Origin: Cliona cf. orientalis
Taxonomy: Eukaryota > Porifera > Demospongiae > Clionaida > Clionaidae
Direction of reading: 5' to 3'
Length of the DNA stretch: 64,000 bases
Assembly: GCA_963930775.1 (NCBI GenBank)
Contig: OZ005694.1
Span: 8,070,045 to 8,134,044, forward strand
Shown: one piece after another, positions 21,424 through 33,017 of the stretch
How positions within the stretch are numbered: the first letter of the stretch is position 1
How the letters are laid out: each line of letters opens with the position of its first letter
The notes under the pieces: generated by a model
What the model was told of the DNA's origin: nothing
What the model saw: the letters and a program-made list of their open reading frames with translations, nothing else
The model's database searches: none
Made by a program: the position numbers and the translations under genes

Positions 21424-24400
21424 TTACTCAATGCCCAGGACAGTATCGTACGAGTGCACCACTAGCAGTGGTTCTGTATCTTCATCATTATTTTCGTTAT
21501 AGAAATGGATTTGATCGCAGCCGAGGGGCCCTTCGGTCGTCTTGTAATTGGAAAAAAACTGAACTTGAAACTCTGCGTACCTTGCACCTGGAGTCAAAGA
21601 AGGAAAAAAAAAGAGTAATCAATAACATAGTTGATACTCCATAATAATATATAATAATATTTATTTATTTATTTATTTATAATGAAATCTAGCATGTATT
21701 ACATACCTTCTTGAACCCAGGGGAGTATTTTTCCAGCCACTTTAAAGACATATATGCGTTGGGGGTTGTCCTCTGCAGTGATTTCATTACTCTGTATCTC
21801 TGATGAAGAAGAATCAGAGCTGTTTAGTGAATGGATGGTGACATAAACGTTCGAGTTTGAGAGGGTTTTGTCGGACAGAACCAAGCTGAAGCGAAGTTCT
21901 GCGTCCACAATATACTCATTGCTGTTGATTGACGACAGACTGAAGTTAAAGACACCACACTGTGTATTATCTGCAGGGAGGGAGGGAGGGAGGGGAAAAG
22001 ATCTGTGAATAAAGCACATTCTGTACATTGAGCTGAACCACTAATTACCTAATCATTGGCTAACTATACCCAGCACAGTGGCACCCTGTAAGATCTGTAA
22101 TAACCATAATAGTATTATGTAAATCCCAACCAGTACTTGCTAAATTTGTGTGCTCTTGGAGTTACTTTCTTGTGTGATAGTGCAAATTTAGAGCCAAGTT
22201 AATGGGAATACCTTGGCAATTTGTCACTATACATCAATCGATTTGTCAGATATTGTGTTCTAAGTGCTTAGTTGTCTAAAATATCACGTGATTTATGTAC
22301 GCATGGTAATCTGATTACTATTTCTTAAGAGGGCCACTCAAAAAAGATGAAATTTTTCCACGATTTGCTATAATTTCCAATGATCGCTTTTAATACTTCA
22401 GGTACATACATGGTCCTGATTTGACTCGGCTATTTAGTGTCAGATCGCTATTTCTTCTCCTGAGAGTACACAGATTCCAGAATAGAAATTCATATCATAG
22501 AACAAGAATTTCGTTCAGGTTTAACTTCTTTCAATATATTAGTGCAACAAAAGAGGAAGACTTTGGAGTTGCAAAAGCTTACAAACAATTGATCAGGCTC
22601 ACAAAGGGAGAATTGCCTGCTATGGTTGCTCAAGGAGGATATGAGAAGGCAATCGCTGTCAACAAACCCGTCTTTGGTCACATCGTTTATTCACAAGTTA
22701 TCCTTCTTTTTTGCTAGGCTCGTGCTAAGTAACTTCCATTATTGATGACCTGTGTCGCATCATGAACAGTCTAAGAGATTTAGAATCGGATCATTAGCCC
22801 AGGTCAAAATTGCGTGCATCGAATGACTCTCTCTCTCTCTCTCTCAAGTTATTTATAACTAGCTAGGTAAAAACAGGACTATTTTTACCACCAAGATTGT
22901 GTTTTGTAGTGGGTGCAAGCATGTGTACCAGCACTTAGCATTGCAAATAATAAGACTAGACTAGACTTCTGTCTCACTGGATGCAATGCTGTATACGTAT
23001 ATGTGATGCCGGGTTGGTATGCATGCATATAAGGTTGCCATTAAAAAGGAACTGAGTTTCAAGTTGATATCCATGGAGACAGCACTTCATGCCATACAAG
23101 GCTAGGCAGTATAATAACATTACATGGGGAGTTTTGGTATGTTGTGGTACGACATTTCACTTGTGGTCGATCACATGTACGTGCATGCTGTTTTGTATGC
23201 ACACATGATAAGATGAGATTAGCTCTACGATGCTAACTGGGTTACACATGTAGGCATAAGAGGGTGCTAATGAAGGTAGGTAGGTGACCGTCGCGTAAAC
23301 AACATCAACTGTTGAGACTGTGTGACTGCGCTAATGCGATCAACAGCTACTAACTGCATAAGTGTGGTCGAAATATTGGTATACAAGTGCATAGGCACAA
23401 AAATATGCAAGCTCCATTTAGTCTAGCATAATATTCTGGATGTTATTCTAGAGAGCCCACGTTTGCAAGTGTGTGCTTAGTTCAGTTTCATAAACAAGTG
23501 GGGGCTCTAAGTATAATAAATGCTATGCTGTCTAAACTGCTAAGGAATAGCGTATGATAACAGAGGTCACATTATGCTGTCTCCATCCCATAGTTGCAAG
23601 TCTGGCAAGGCACACAGACAGTTGAACAGTGAACTCTCTTTGAGAGTTCACAAAGTCAATTTTACTCAATTACGATGGCCGTTCTTAATTGATTGGAATT
23701 CTATTTTGGTCGACTGCCAACTTCTCAATATTTGATGTGACAATAACCGCGAGCTTGTTGCCTAGTAAGCATCAACACATAGAATCTGAAGTGATCTTCA
23801 CTTGTTTTCTCCTGAGAGCTAAAGCTATTATTATGTTAACAAATTTATTAGTGATAGTCTAAGCACCAATTTTTGAAGTAACAACGTAAACATGAACTGC
23901 TTACTCTTGGGTAAGCAAGGGGGTGAGACTGAATAGAGACAACAATAGCTCTTTAGAGATAATGCTGCCTGTGCTCAGATAATGTAACTAGTGAGAGTAT
24001 TCATGTCTCTGCCTGAACTGATAGTGTCTCAGCTGTTCAGTGACATCAAGAATGCACAAGCACTCCCATCCATATCCATACCACAGCATCTCCAGTGAAG
24101 CATGAAAATAATTTAGCCATAGATTTAGCTAGCCACAAGAAAGATCAAAGCAGAGCAGCCCACACATCTCTAATTACCTATGCATGCTGCAACAACTCTA
24201 AAACTAGTCTTGCATGCTATAGCTACTTTAAAAAATCTTGAAAATTGGCCATGGTTTGCACTATTAAGTGACACTTGTAGAATTTGTATACATGTATATA
24301 TCACTTGAAAGGGTACAGCTACTTTTTATAACAGTGAAAGAATCCCCAAGTTGCACACTTGAAAAAAAAATACTTAATAACCGATTATACGCGAGATGCG

Positions 24401-27400
24401 CCTTAAGGCGCATGTGCGTGCATGTCATTAAGCACGAGAGACGCCTTAAGGCGCAAGCGCCATTATTGCATGCTGTGCTATAGCCACGCCCATCATTCCA
24501 TAGTAGATTAGTTTGGGCTTGGCATCCTGTCTGAGGTTAGTACAGGAAATACCTTACTCCAGTGTGGCTTCGAGGTCACTTGTTGACCTTCAGAAAGGAA
24601 GTACTAACGAGATTACTTATCAAGATGGCCACAATCACCTAAGGGTTGAAGTAGCCTTGTTTTCTGCCACAGTAGGTGCAGTACAGACATATCGCTAAGC
24701 ATATAGTTAGACTAGGTCTATGTCTACTATGGAATTCCAAAGTGGACAAAATTGGATGATACACAAAATAATGGTCAATTAATTGTTCGTCGGCTTTCAG
24801 TGTACATTGTATAGCCTAGCGAGCTGGCTCGACAGGGTTGTTGTTTGGAGGGTGTACCCGACCTGAGGCGTGGCTTGTTGTGCACTAATGGTGGAGGCCT
24901 TACCGGTGCTATGCCGGGATTGGAGGTTTACAGTGTACTTGCAGTTAAGCATTTGTGGGTTGAGTATGGCCAGGCCTCCGAGTTTATTAATCTGCATCTT
25001 TTTCCTTGAGATACTGGTGATGGGGATGCGCTATTATCCCCATCCCCCTCCTCAGGTGGGTACTGGTCACAACTGATTCAGCGTCCGGATCAGTTGGACA
25101 GTGGTAGCAAGCCAAGGCTAGAGGTGTGAGGGTGGGGGCTTTGGTTTGAACTGGTAGCTTTGCTGTTGTCAAGGTTTTGACTAAGACTGAGCAGTGTTGT
25201 TGCGGCAGCCGCTTTTAAGAGTCGCTGTTTGGCGCCCTTCGATATGCGCATGCGCGTAACCCCGGCGCCCGCGCTTAGCTGATCACACCCTCCTTCAGTT
25301 AACTCGAGTTAAACTATACGTTGAACCCCCATTTAACTGTTCGTCGGCTTTCCGTGTACATTGTATAGCCTAGCGAGCTGGCTCGACAGGGTTGTTGTTT
25401 GGAGGGTGTACCCGACCTGAGGTGTGGCTTGTTGTGCACTAATGGTGGAGGCCTTACCGGTGCTATGCCGGGATTGGAGGTTTACAGTGTATTTGCAGCT
25501 AAGCATTTGTGGGTTGAGTATGGCCAGGCCTCCGAGTTTATTAATCTGCATCTTTTTTCCTTGGAGATACTGGTGATGGGGATGCGCTATTATCCCCATC
25601 CCCCTCCACTGGAAGGAGAGCCTCTGAGCGAAGAGGTGATCCTTTCCCTCCAAGGAAATAATTCAGGAAGGTAAGGAAGGATGGTGTGAGTCCACGCCAC
25701 ACCGTTTATCGTGTTGTGGGGTGCAGTTGTGTATGGTTGCTAATCTACTCGTGGGACAGCACTGAGAAGGAAGTACTAGCTCACTAGATGGCAGGGTAAT
25801 TAAGGTACCAACAATTAGAGTGTTGCCGTTGGATTGTTCAGTTTGCTGCATTTGTACTGTCCTTTGTGGCAATAGCAGCTGCCGCCCTGACTCTATCTGA
25901 AGTCAGGCTTAGCTAGTCTGGTGCCTAAGACGGTGATAGGTGGTGCTTTGCCCGAAATTCACTTGCTGCGAGGGGGAGTCACCAAAGGAACATTAGTGTC
26001 TGTACCATATTCTCTGTATTGGGGATATCCTGCTGTCAGTAACTACGTTGCCAGAGGGGGTTAAGTGGCTGAGGAGCTTTCACCCGCTCTTGTTGGTGGA
26101 CCAGATCCACAAGTCCATATGACATGAGGCGCTATAGTATGGGTGTATCTCGTTGCATGCATGTCTGCCGGTGACTCAGAGTATTGAGATGGGATCTGGG
26201 TTGATCAGCGATAGCCAAACTGGGGTACCCTTATAACTAGTGGGTGACTTGTTCAATACGAGTTGCACCACTGGGTAGATGCAGGTTCAGGGATCAGGGT
26301 GACCATTCTTTGCTAATGTGATGGCCAAGAGTATTTGTCTCGGTAGAGAAGCCAGAGGTAGTATGCATGTTCTTCATAGCATGCTTTTATGTCTTCCTGT
26401 CTGTCGAGCACCAATTCATGCAAGCTTGGAGGGACAGTCTGCTTAACTAGCTACAGGCTGTATAGGCCACCTCTCCGTTATTGTGCCTAGGGCGTTTGTG
26501 TCACATTATTGCTTAGGGCTGTGTTGAACGCCTTCAACTAGGTGAATTGATCCGCTAAATTTTGATCTCTTACTTAACTCTGCTCTGTGTACTAATTATT
26601 ACGTCCCTTGCTATAGTTACTGAATTTGTAATGATTTTAGCACTGGTCCGAGCTGGGTTGACAAACATGATTGCACGACTACATAGAGGGGATGGTCAAT
26701 AAGGGTGCGCTACTATAATATATAGGTATTGTGCCCAATGGTGGATATGCATGAAGCTAGCTGTGTCTTGGAGAGTAGTAGTATGGCCATGGGTGTCATT
26801 AATGCCAACTTAGACTTGAAGCTAGGTATAGACTGCCTTTATAGTCTGCGCGTGCATGCTCAGTAAATGACATCATTGTCATGAATATCAGTTAATGTGA
26901 CAAATTTTGTGGCATAGCCTATCACAAGAAACTGCTCAGAATCCTAGAGATGCCATTGACTCCTATTTCCGATGGGATGCCAAGCCTGCATGAGAGGCAA
27001 GAAGCCGAATTATTGCTGAGTTTGATAGCAGCTTGGATGCTTATGCAGGATCCCTTTGCCATTGAGGAGGTAGGTAGTAATGGGTGACACACTGGCCGTG
27101 CCAGAGTTATTATAGTATTGGCTATTAATGCCACTAAACTTTGTTGATACCTGGACTACCATAATCCATCACTTAGCGATATGCAAGGCACACATGAAGC
27201 ACTCTTGTAGTGTAGGTACACTGAGCAGCACTGCATGTCCCATATGATTAATATTACTGCAAGCTGCTCACAAGGATCCCTGTACGTCATTCTTGCATGC
27301 CATATGAACTTATACTTACAATTAGCTATGTTATGGCCTCGTTATAATGCATTATTCAGGCATGGTTTTCAAATTAAATTTAATTGTGATTGCTGATTGT

Positions 27401-30400
27401 GTAACCACAACTGTGACCACCAATTGCAGACGCAATGACAGAATAGGTATTAGTATCTGCACAGCATAACATTAATTCCAGTACCGCTCAATACTAACTT
27501 AAGGTCATCAGGTATGGCAGCATGCAGAATACGGTGTAAGTTAATACCAGCAGCAAAGCATCTACTCGAAGTGTGTAAGTCGGACATCTGCTACGGACGA
27601 TCGGTAGCGCTTAGTGCATGCACGTGGCGGGGACTTAGTTCCAGGAGTGCATGCTTGCATGCATGAGCCGTTCGTGTCTGAATCTGCTGTGTGGCGGAGG
27701 GTAGAGGGTTGGGTTGACCCTGTCGTTGACATTGCTGTGTTTATGGGGTATGAGGTGTAAGCCAAGCCTCTTGCTCTCTGGGCTTTGCATCTATTAGATT
27801 GTCCCCGACATGCTAGCTGATGCTTCGCCTCCTGTAGAATTTGGGAGATGCTGCAAAGTCAAGTGTCTGGCTATAGTCCATTACGAGCCTGCATTGCTCT
27901 AGTTTGTAGGAGGCATCTAGGGATAGTACTGGGTATGCATGAGTACTGGGGAAAATGCTAAACCTCAATAAACCAGGTAGTGACTCTTCGCGAATTGGTG
28001 TGCAGGTTGTTCAAGCCTCTAACGTGCAGCGGAATTGTTAGCTTTATGGACGTCGTCTTAATTGCAGCGAACATGATTAGTACGACACGTTGCAACTACC
28101 GAGTGCCTATGTCCGACCCACCGACATGTACAGTGAGATATTATGTACTCTTATTAATGATGCCAGAGAGCTGACAGAATGCGTTGTGTATGATAAATTG
28201 TACACAAAAGCAGCTAGCTTAATAGCAATAAATGCCATGGCTCCCTGCTGTCTTAGGTCCTCTGGGTGTCTGGATTACTAGCTGATATGTATGCTTTCAG
28301 CTAGCTACTTTGCTAATGATAGCAACTTGATATGTTGATTCTCATGAGGTGTCTAATTTGATGCCAAATTTCAGATCCCTATCATAGTATGTGAATACAA
28401 GCGATGGATCCTCTACATACATAGCAGGGGTGTCGCCCATTGTATCCTAATATTATTAGGAATTTGAGCAAGAGAATTTTCAATTAGCATAGCTATGCAA
28501 ATGAGAAGTGTCAGCTAGGATTTTCAGCTGTCTATGAATGGGCAATACCTTTGCCATTTCTTGGCTGAAGATGTTATCAGTGCTGACATGACACCATTTG
28601 CTGGATTCGCATTGCAACTGGGAGAGAGAGAATCAGGCCGTTTTTCTGATCTGCACTGACGGTCATGCCCCATAAGGTAGCCAGATGGCCATTATGCCGA
28701 GCATACATTATCTCCCGGAGAATACACTCTGGCCTACAAATATCAACTGGAGGTGCATAGATATTTTATGGCTGAGGATCATGTGTGGCTTTTGCTGGCT
28801 ATATCCTCAGTGACGACTTCATCAGTGGCTCACGTTTAGCACTTAGGAGAGCATGTGCGCTTGCCCCGGGCCCTGCCATTATATTATGACGAAGGTATTG
28901 CCACAATATTATGCTTACCATGGGTTAGCCCACGCCATCGAGACGTGTGAGGCCAAGATCTAGCCAGTATCGCACCAAGCATGATTGGCTGGCTGCAAAC
29001 TAGGGCTGAACCTAGTTTTAGCAAAAGTCCTATAGTGGGAGTGCTGACCTTTCGGATTTGGGGGAGGGAATAATCCTCCCCTGCATGGTGACACCATATG
29101 GAAGTTGGTGGCAAGTAATCACAGGGGGGGGTGGGAGGCTAATAATAGGCTGAGCATAGTTTGAGCACCAGTCTTAGCTATAATGGCCTTCTCAGATGTG
29201 GGGGAGGGAATAATCCTCCACCGGTCACGCCATGCATGGTGGACAGCAATCAAAGGGGTGGGAAGCTAATAATAAGCTGAGCATAGTTTGAGCACGGGTC
29301 CTAGAATATGACTGTAAACCTTTCCGGATGTGGGGGAGGGAATAATCCTCCCCCGGTCACACCACACGTGGTGGACAGTAGTCAAAGGGGGTGGGAGGCC
29401 AATAATAGGCTGAGCATAGTTTGAGCGCAAGTCCTAGAATACGACTGCAAACCTTTCCGGATGTGGGGGAGAGGATAACCCTCTCCCGGTCACACCATAC
29501 ATGGTGGACAGTAATCCAAGAGGGGTGGGGCCCATAACCATTGGGGGGGGGGGGGGGGGGGGGGTAGGGGCTAATAATTATGCGTATTGGCATTCGTGGA
29601 ACGCCTTGAAGATGCAACCAAGCTGACACCAGTCAAGGTGTATGCTGGCCACATATTGTTAAGTGGGTATACTAAGGCTGCAATGCCCTATTATTAAATA
29701 ACAGCTCATCCATTCATTATCTTTCTTCTCTTGATTCTCTCAGGAGAATTAGGGAACAGTGCATGCCTGTACAGCGATATGCTGAGGGCTTTGTGTTGAA
29801 GCATAAGCCAGACTTGATTTTGATTCCCCCTTCAAATAGAGCAGCAGCACCACCAGTGAAGCTCACCACCAGCTGCTAGAATGCTACTGGCACAGGGTGG
29901 TGAGGCAGCAGTCCTGATAGGGGGATTTATCAGCTACAGTGTATGTATACAGCAAAGTAGGCATGGGGCTGCTAGCATTTGGCCTGCGCCCTAGCCTCGT
30001 ACCCAGGCCCTTTGATCGAGGGGGAGGAGCCTGCGCCCCTATAGCCAGCTGGCCTGCTGGTTGGATACTTTGGTGCCAAACTACTTGGTACCTGCGCACT
30101 CTGTGCGTGCGTGCTCAAACACGAGCGCAAGCACGAGCTGTGCACAAGCGCAATGTACAAGTATGTACACGGTGCACGCGCGCTATGGAAGCTTTTTTGC
30201 AGCTGCTATTGCCACACATGAACTTTAATACTGCAATTGGCATCACATACATTACAATCTTATTAGTTGCACAACACATATTATTAACCTAAGCTTATTC
30301 AAGAACTAGCTGCCTCAAATCGTCTGTCCTGGGCCTGCCCCCTTGGAGTGACCACTCCTCTTGCTGCGAGGGTCGGGCTTAGTATTTTCGCATAGCAACA

Positions 30401-32825
30401 GCACAATTATTATAGTTCTCGTGTCAAACACTGAACTGCCAGCACCATTACTTTTGGTATTCGCTTACCAGTATTGGAGGAGGCGGCGGATAGTACGTAG
30501 ACGCCGTAGACGAAGAGCTTTTTGAAGTTGCTGGGAACTTCATATTGGGTAGGGTAGCTGGCTTGGCTGGTAGACGTAGCTGAGGTGTTGAGGGCCAAGG
30601 AAGTCTCTTCAGGCTGTATACGAGCGGATATTTAAAGCAGAATTATTTGACTTTCGTTCAGCTTTGGTTTGAACTGGCAGCTTTGCTGCTGTCAAGGCTT
30701 TGACTAAGACTGAGCAGTGTTGTTGCGGCAGCCGCTTTTAAGAGTCGCTGTTTGGCGCCCTTCGATATGCGCATGCGCGTAACCCCGGCGCTCGCGCTTA
30801 GCTGATCACACCCTCCTTCAGTTAACTCGGGTTAAACTATACGTTGAACCCCCATACAGACTTACACATAAAACAATTGTCAACCTTGTCTAGAAGAATT
30901 GTCAAGCTCGTCCAAAATAATTGTCAAACAGCTAGCTACACACAAAATATTGTGCACACTTTGCCTAAAACATTTGTCAGTCCTTGTACGAACTACTGTC
31001 AAAGACACACATTTGTTATGATCAAAACCACACAAGTTTATCATGCGCAAACATTATGCTCAACCCACGCACCAATTAAGGATGGAATCCAAGATACGCA
31101 ATTACGTCATTACGCGCTGCGGGTGTGATCTAAATAAAGCACATCCTGCAGAGAGCGAGACTCAGTCGAGCTGTCGCACGAAGAAGTGAGGCTAAATGAC
31201 GTGCTATTGGGATGGACGTGGAGTGTGAGTGTCTCTCTTCTTAACAGGTAGCTGTAATGTCAGAGTTCGGCGCAAAATCAGTCACGGAGCCAGTGTATCT
31301 TTGCGAGATTGTAAGACTAGATGTGTGTTGGTGTATCTCGATATCCAGGTAGTTTTCCAAGCAGCTTGATCCCCGCCTAATGTCTGCAAAAGACTATGCA
31401 TATATATCTTCGCGTATAAGTCGAATTTAGAGACTTATTAATTGGGGGAGTCTGGATATATTAAAATTAAAAGCAAGCTACACTATAGTCTAGCGAAGCC
31501 ACGCTGACTGATTTTGTGCCAAACTCTGACATTACGGCTAGCTACCTGTTAAGAAGAAAGACACGTCCATCCCAATAGCACGTAATTATAGCCTTACTTC
31601 TTCGTGCGACAGCTCGACTGAGTCTCGCTCTCTGCAGGATGTGCTTTATTTAGATCACACCCAAAGCACGTAATGACGTAATTGCGTATCTTGGATTCCA
31701 TATCCGATTCCATCCTTAATTGGTGCGTGGGTTGAGCATAACGTTTGCGCATGACAAACTTGTGTGGTTTTGACCATAGCAAATGTGTGTCTTTGACAGT
31801 AGTTTGTACAAGGACTGACAAATGTTTTAGGCAAAGTGTGCACAATATTTTGTGTGTAGCTGTTTTTGGACAAGCTTGACAATTCTTCTAGACTAGTTTG
31901 ACAATTGTTTTATGTGTAAGTCTGTTTGACAATTATTTTGTGTATCATCCAATTTTGTCCGCTTTGGAATTCCATAGTCTACCTTACTGTGTAGATAAAG
32001 TGAGATGAAGAGTTCTACTAACCACGGATGGTCTTGAGACGGCGACGGTTTGGAGGTAAGTAAGCTTTTAAGCTTTTATATTCAGAAATAGCGTACTATA
32101 TGTACATACGAAGCTAAAGTAACTAACTACGAAGGTTGTACAATGACTCCTTCGTGTGAGTAAAGCGTCCATAGCTATGATGACCATTCTAGGACGCTGT
32201 ACAAAGACTAATAGCTAGTACACTATTTTTACATAAATTAATTTAGCGGTTACGGGTAATGACGTCATCTACATTCCGCGTATAATTGGTTAACTTTGGC
32301 TTGACCATGCATCTCTAGCTAGCATTGCAAGCACATTGACTCACCATTATTGATCGTCTGTAGTGAGCGAACGGTGTTGGCCTGCGTGCCCTGTGGCTGC
32401 CGGGATCCGGTCACGTTGTTCTGATCTGTCATGTCCTTGTAGAGCTCCAGAATGTACTTGGACACGTTATGGTTGTCTACCTGGGCATGCTGGGCGCTGC
32501 GTCGCACATAATTCACGTTGCGAACGTATCGCCTCTGGTGATGAAGTTTCTTGGCTTTATTCCACAGTTGTCTTGCTCTCTCGTGTTCAGGGGAAAGTGG
32601 GCCCGGAGCAGCTGCTTCATTTTCGATTTCTCTTTTGTTTTCTGTTGATTTTGGCGCCAAAGCATTGTTTGATGATGACGATGACAGCTGCAGTAGCGTG
32701 TCGGCAATCGTTTCGCTCGTGAGGGGTCTTGCAAAGATGGGCACAGCCAGTAGGCAAGCAATCAGGAGAGAAAGTTTGATGTTGCTGAGAAGTCTTTGAA
32801 GGGGCGTTCTTTGTTGATGAGTCAT
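21424..32825 (-). CDS. TGF-beta superfamily propeptide gene, apparently lacking the ligand domain
   Basis: There are three minus-strand exons: 32825-32345, 21970-21707 and 21587-21424 (TAA). All junctions match in phase, giving 302 residues. The N-terminus has a signal-anchor/signal peptide (LSLLIACLLAVPIFA). The rest is a TGF-beta propeptide: YILELYKDMTD and ANTVRS near residues 128-155, then FNFSLSSI..NEYIVDAELRF, then PLLVVHSYD near 285-295, the block that normally precedes the furin site and cystine-knot ligand. No furin site or seven-cysteine domain follows. The frame ends at the breakpoint of the copied FReD block (20068-21436), so the gene has probably lost its ligand. It could still be transcribed as a secreted propeptide, or it could be a young pseudogene. 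Intron 1 is 10.4 kb and full of nested elements; intron 2 is 119 bp. Confidence 0.8.
21660..21680. repeat. (TTTA)n microsatellite
   Basis: TTTA repeats lie in intron 2 of the TGF-beta propeptide gene. Confidence 0.9.
21971..24726. other. TGF-beta gene intron 1, left part
   Basis: This is intronic sequence in the present model. It contains a (CT)n run at about 22828-22847, a plus-strand open frame at 22421-22717 with no recognisable domain, and two GCCTTAAGGCGC palindromes near 24398 and 24449. Nothing else is supported. Confidence 0.5.
24396..24462. repeat. Paired GCGCCTTAAGGCGC palindromes
   Basis: A 14-bp perfect palindrome GCGCCTTAAGGCGC near 24398 is followed about 50 bp later by a second copy, GCCTTAAGGCGC. 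Both sit in an otherwise AT-rich intron. Confidence 0.7.
24784..25331. mobile_element. 548-bp repeat, probable internally deleted derivative
   Basis: The repeat starts TGTTCGTCGGCTTTC and ends GTTGAACCCCCA. Its first ~272 bp match 25338-25610 and its last ~197 bp match 30658-30854, with only scattered differences. This is the pattern expected of a non-autonomous, internally deleted copy next to its longer relative. The class of element is not clear: there are no obvious terminal inverted repeats, although the TG...CA ends would also suit an LTR. Confidence 0.65.
29055..29580. repeat. About 130-bp tandem repeat, four units
   Basis: Each unit has GGGGGAGGGAATAATCCTCC, itself a short hairpin, followed by CGGTCAC-CC, GGTGGACAG-A-TCAA, then AATAATAGGCTGAGCATAG. 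Units start at about 29055, 29196, 29328 and 29460. A 22-base G run at 29543-29564 ends the array. Confidence 0.85.
29543..29564. repeat. Poly-G run
   Basis: Twenty-two consecutive G residues. The exact length may be an assembly or sequencing artefact. Confidence 0.8.
31978..32344. other. TGF-beta gene intron 1, right part
   Basis: Ordinary AT-rich intronic sequence between the foldback element and the exon 1 donor (GTGAGTC, minus strand, at 32344). I see nothing else in it. Confidence 0.5.
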
Positions 32826-33008
32826 CCTACTCTTTGCACCGAAAAGTGGCTAAACAAAATCTTTCTTGGAAGGTCAGACTGTTCGTTGAACGTAGATTGA
32901 TGATTACAATGATCAGCGTTGCAGGGCTTGCGCTTTGCAGCAAATACTTCCTTGTCTTATTCTCGACTCTGAGCCTGAGTCTATTGGCATCTCATGCTCG
33001 CTTGCTGG

Positions 33009-33017
33009 TTTTTATAA
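33009..33017 (-). promoter_or_regulatory. TATA-box candidate of TGF-beta propeptide gene
   Basis: TTATAAAAA on the minus strand lies about 185 bp upstream of the ATG, in a GC-richer stretch. It is a candidate by position and sequence only. Confidence 0.35.

Larger units (their letters stand above)
20068..21436. repeat. Segmental duplication of 37447-38722
   Basis: The block matches the last FReD exon and about 950 bp of 3' flank at the 37-38 kb locus, in the same order and orientation. It includes the GCCTTGTCTCC hairpin and a CAATAAAATG polyadenylation-like site. The right breakpoint falls at ATTACTCAATGC, exactly where the TGF-beta propeptide exon at 21424-21587 loses its reading frame. 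Confidence 0.85.
25338..30854. mobile_element. 5.5-kb element sharing both ends with the 548-bp repeat
   Basis: The left 272 bp and right 197 bp are the same as in the adjacent 548-bp repeat. The 5 kb between is more GC-rich than its surroundings and has no long open frame, but it has exon-like pieces. An open frame at 25399-25673 ends at a GTAAGG donor. The piece 26937-27069 reads LLRILEMPLTPISDG... into a GTAGGT donor. The piece at about 28076-28259 sits between TTGCAG and a possible GTCCTC donor. On the minus strand, about 30611-30427 ends at GTAAGCG. None has a recognised domain. The 130-bp tandem array at 29055-29580 lies inside. Confidence 0.5.
24727..31977. mobile_element. Foldback (long inverted repeat) element split by a 6-kb insertion
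   Basis: The right arm (31505-31977, read on the minus strand) matches two separate plus-strand pieces in order: an outer piece at 24727-24777 (CTATGGAATTCCAAAG...) and an inner piece at 30855-31290. Without the insertion the element would be about 1.2 kb, with arms of about 480 bp and a 214-bp centre (31291-31504). The arms carry several spaced AATTGTCAA/TTTGTCA motifs, possible protein-binding repeats. There is no transposase frame. The element lies inside intron 1 of the TGF-beta propeptide gene. Confidence 0.8.

Noticed and set aside
22421-22717. 98-codon plus-strand open frame (…AYKQLIRLTKGELPAMVAQGGYEKA…)
   Set aside because: It looks somewhat protein-like, but it lacks a recognised domain, has no convincing donor or promoter, and lies in the TGF-beta intron on the other strand. 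It may be a stray exon fragment.
24797-25653. Minus-strand frames with KLGGLAILNPQML, reminiscent of the GGL.I.NP motif near the end of some reverse transcriptases
   Set aside because: The motif is short, no polymerase core (YxDD) is visible nearby, and the two copies are simply the repeated ends of the element. This is insufficient to call a retroelement.
24784-30854. LTR retrotransposon with 548-bp LTRs
   Set aside because: The ends are TG...CA and repeated, but the right-hand copy contains only the last 197 bp and the second left copy only the first 272 bp. There is no primer-binding site, polypurine tract or gag-pol frame.
30844-31882. Similar open frames at 30844-31128 (plus) and 31655-31882 (minus)
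   Set aside because: They are the two arms of the foldback element read in opposite directions, so their similarity follows from the inverted repeat and not from coding constraint.
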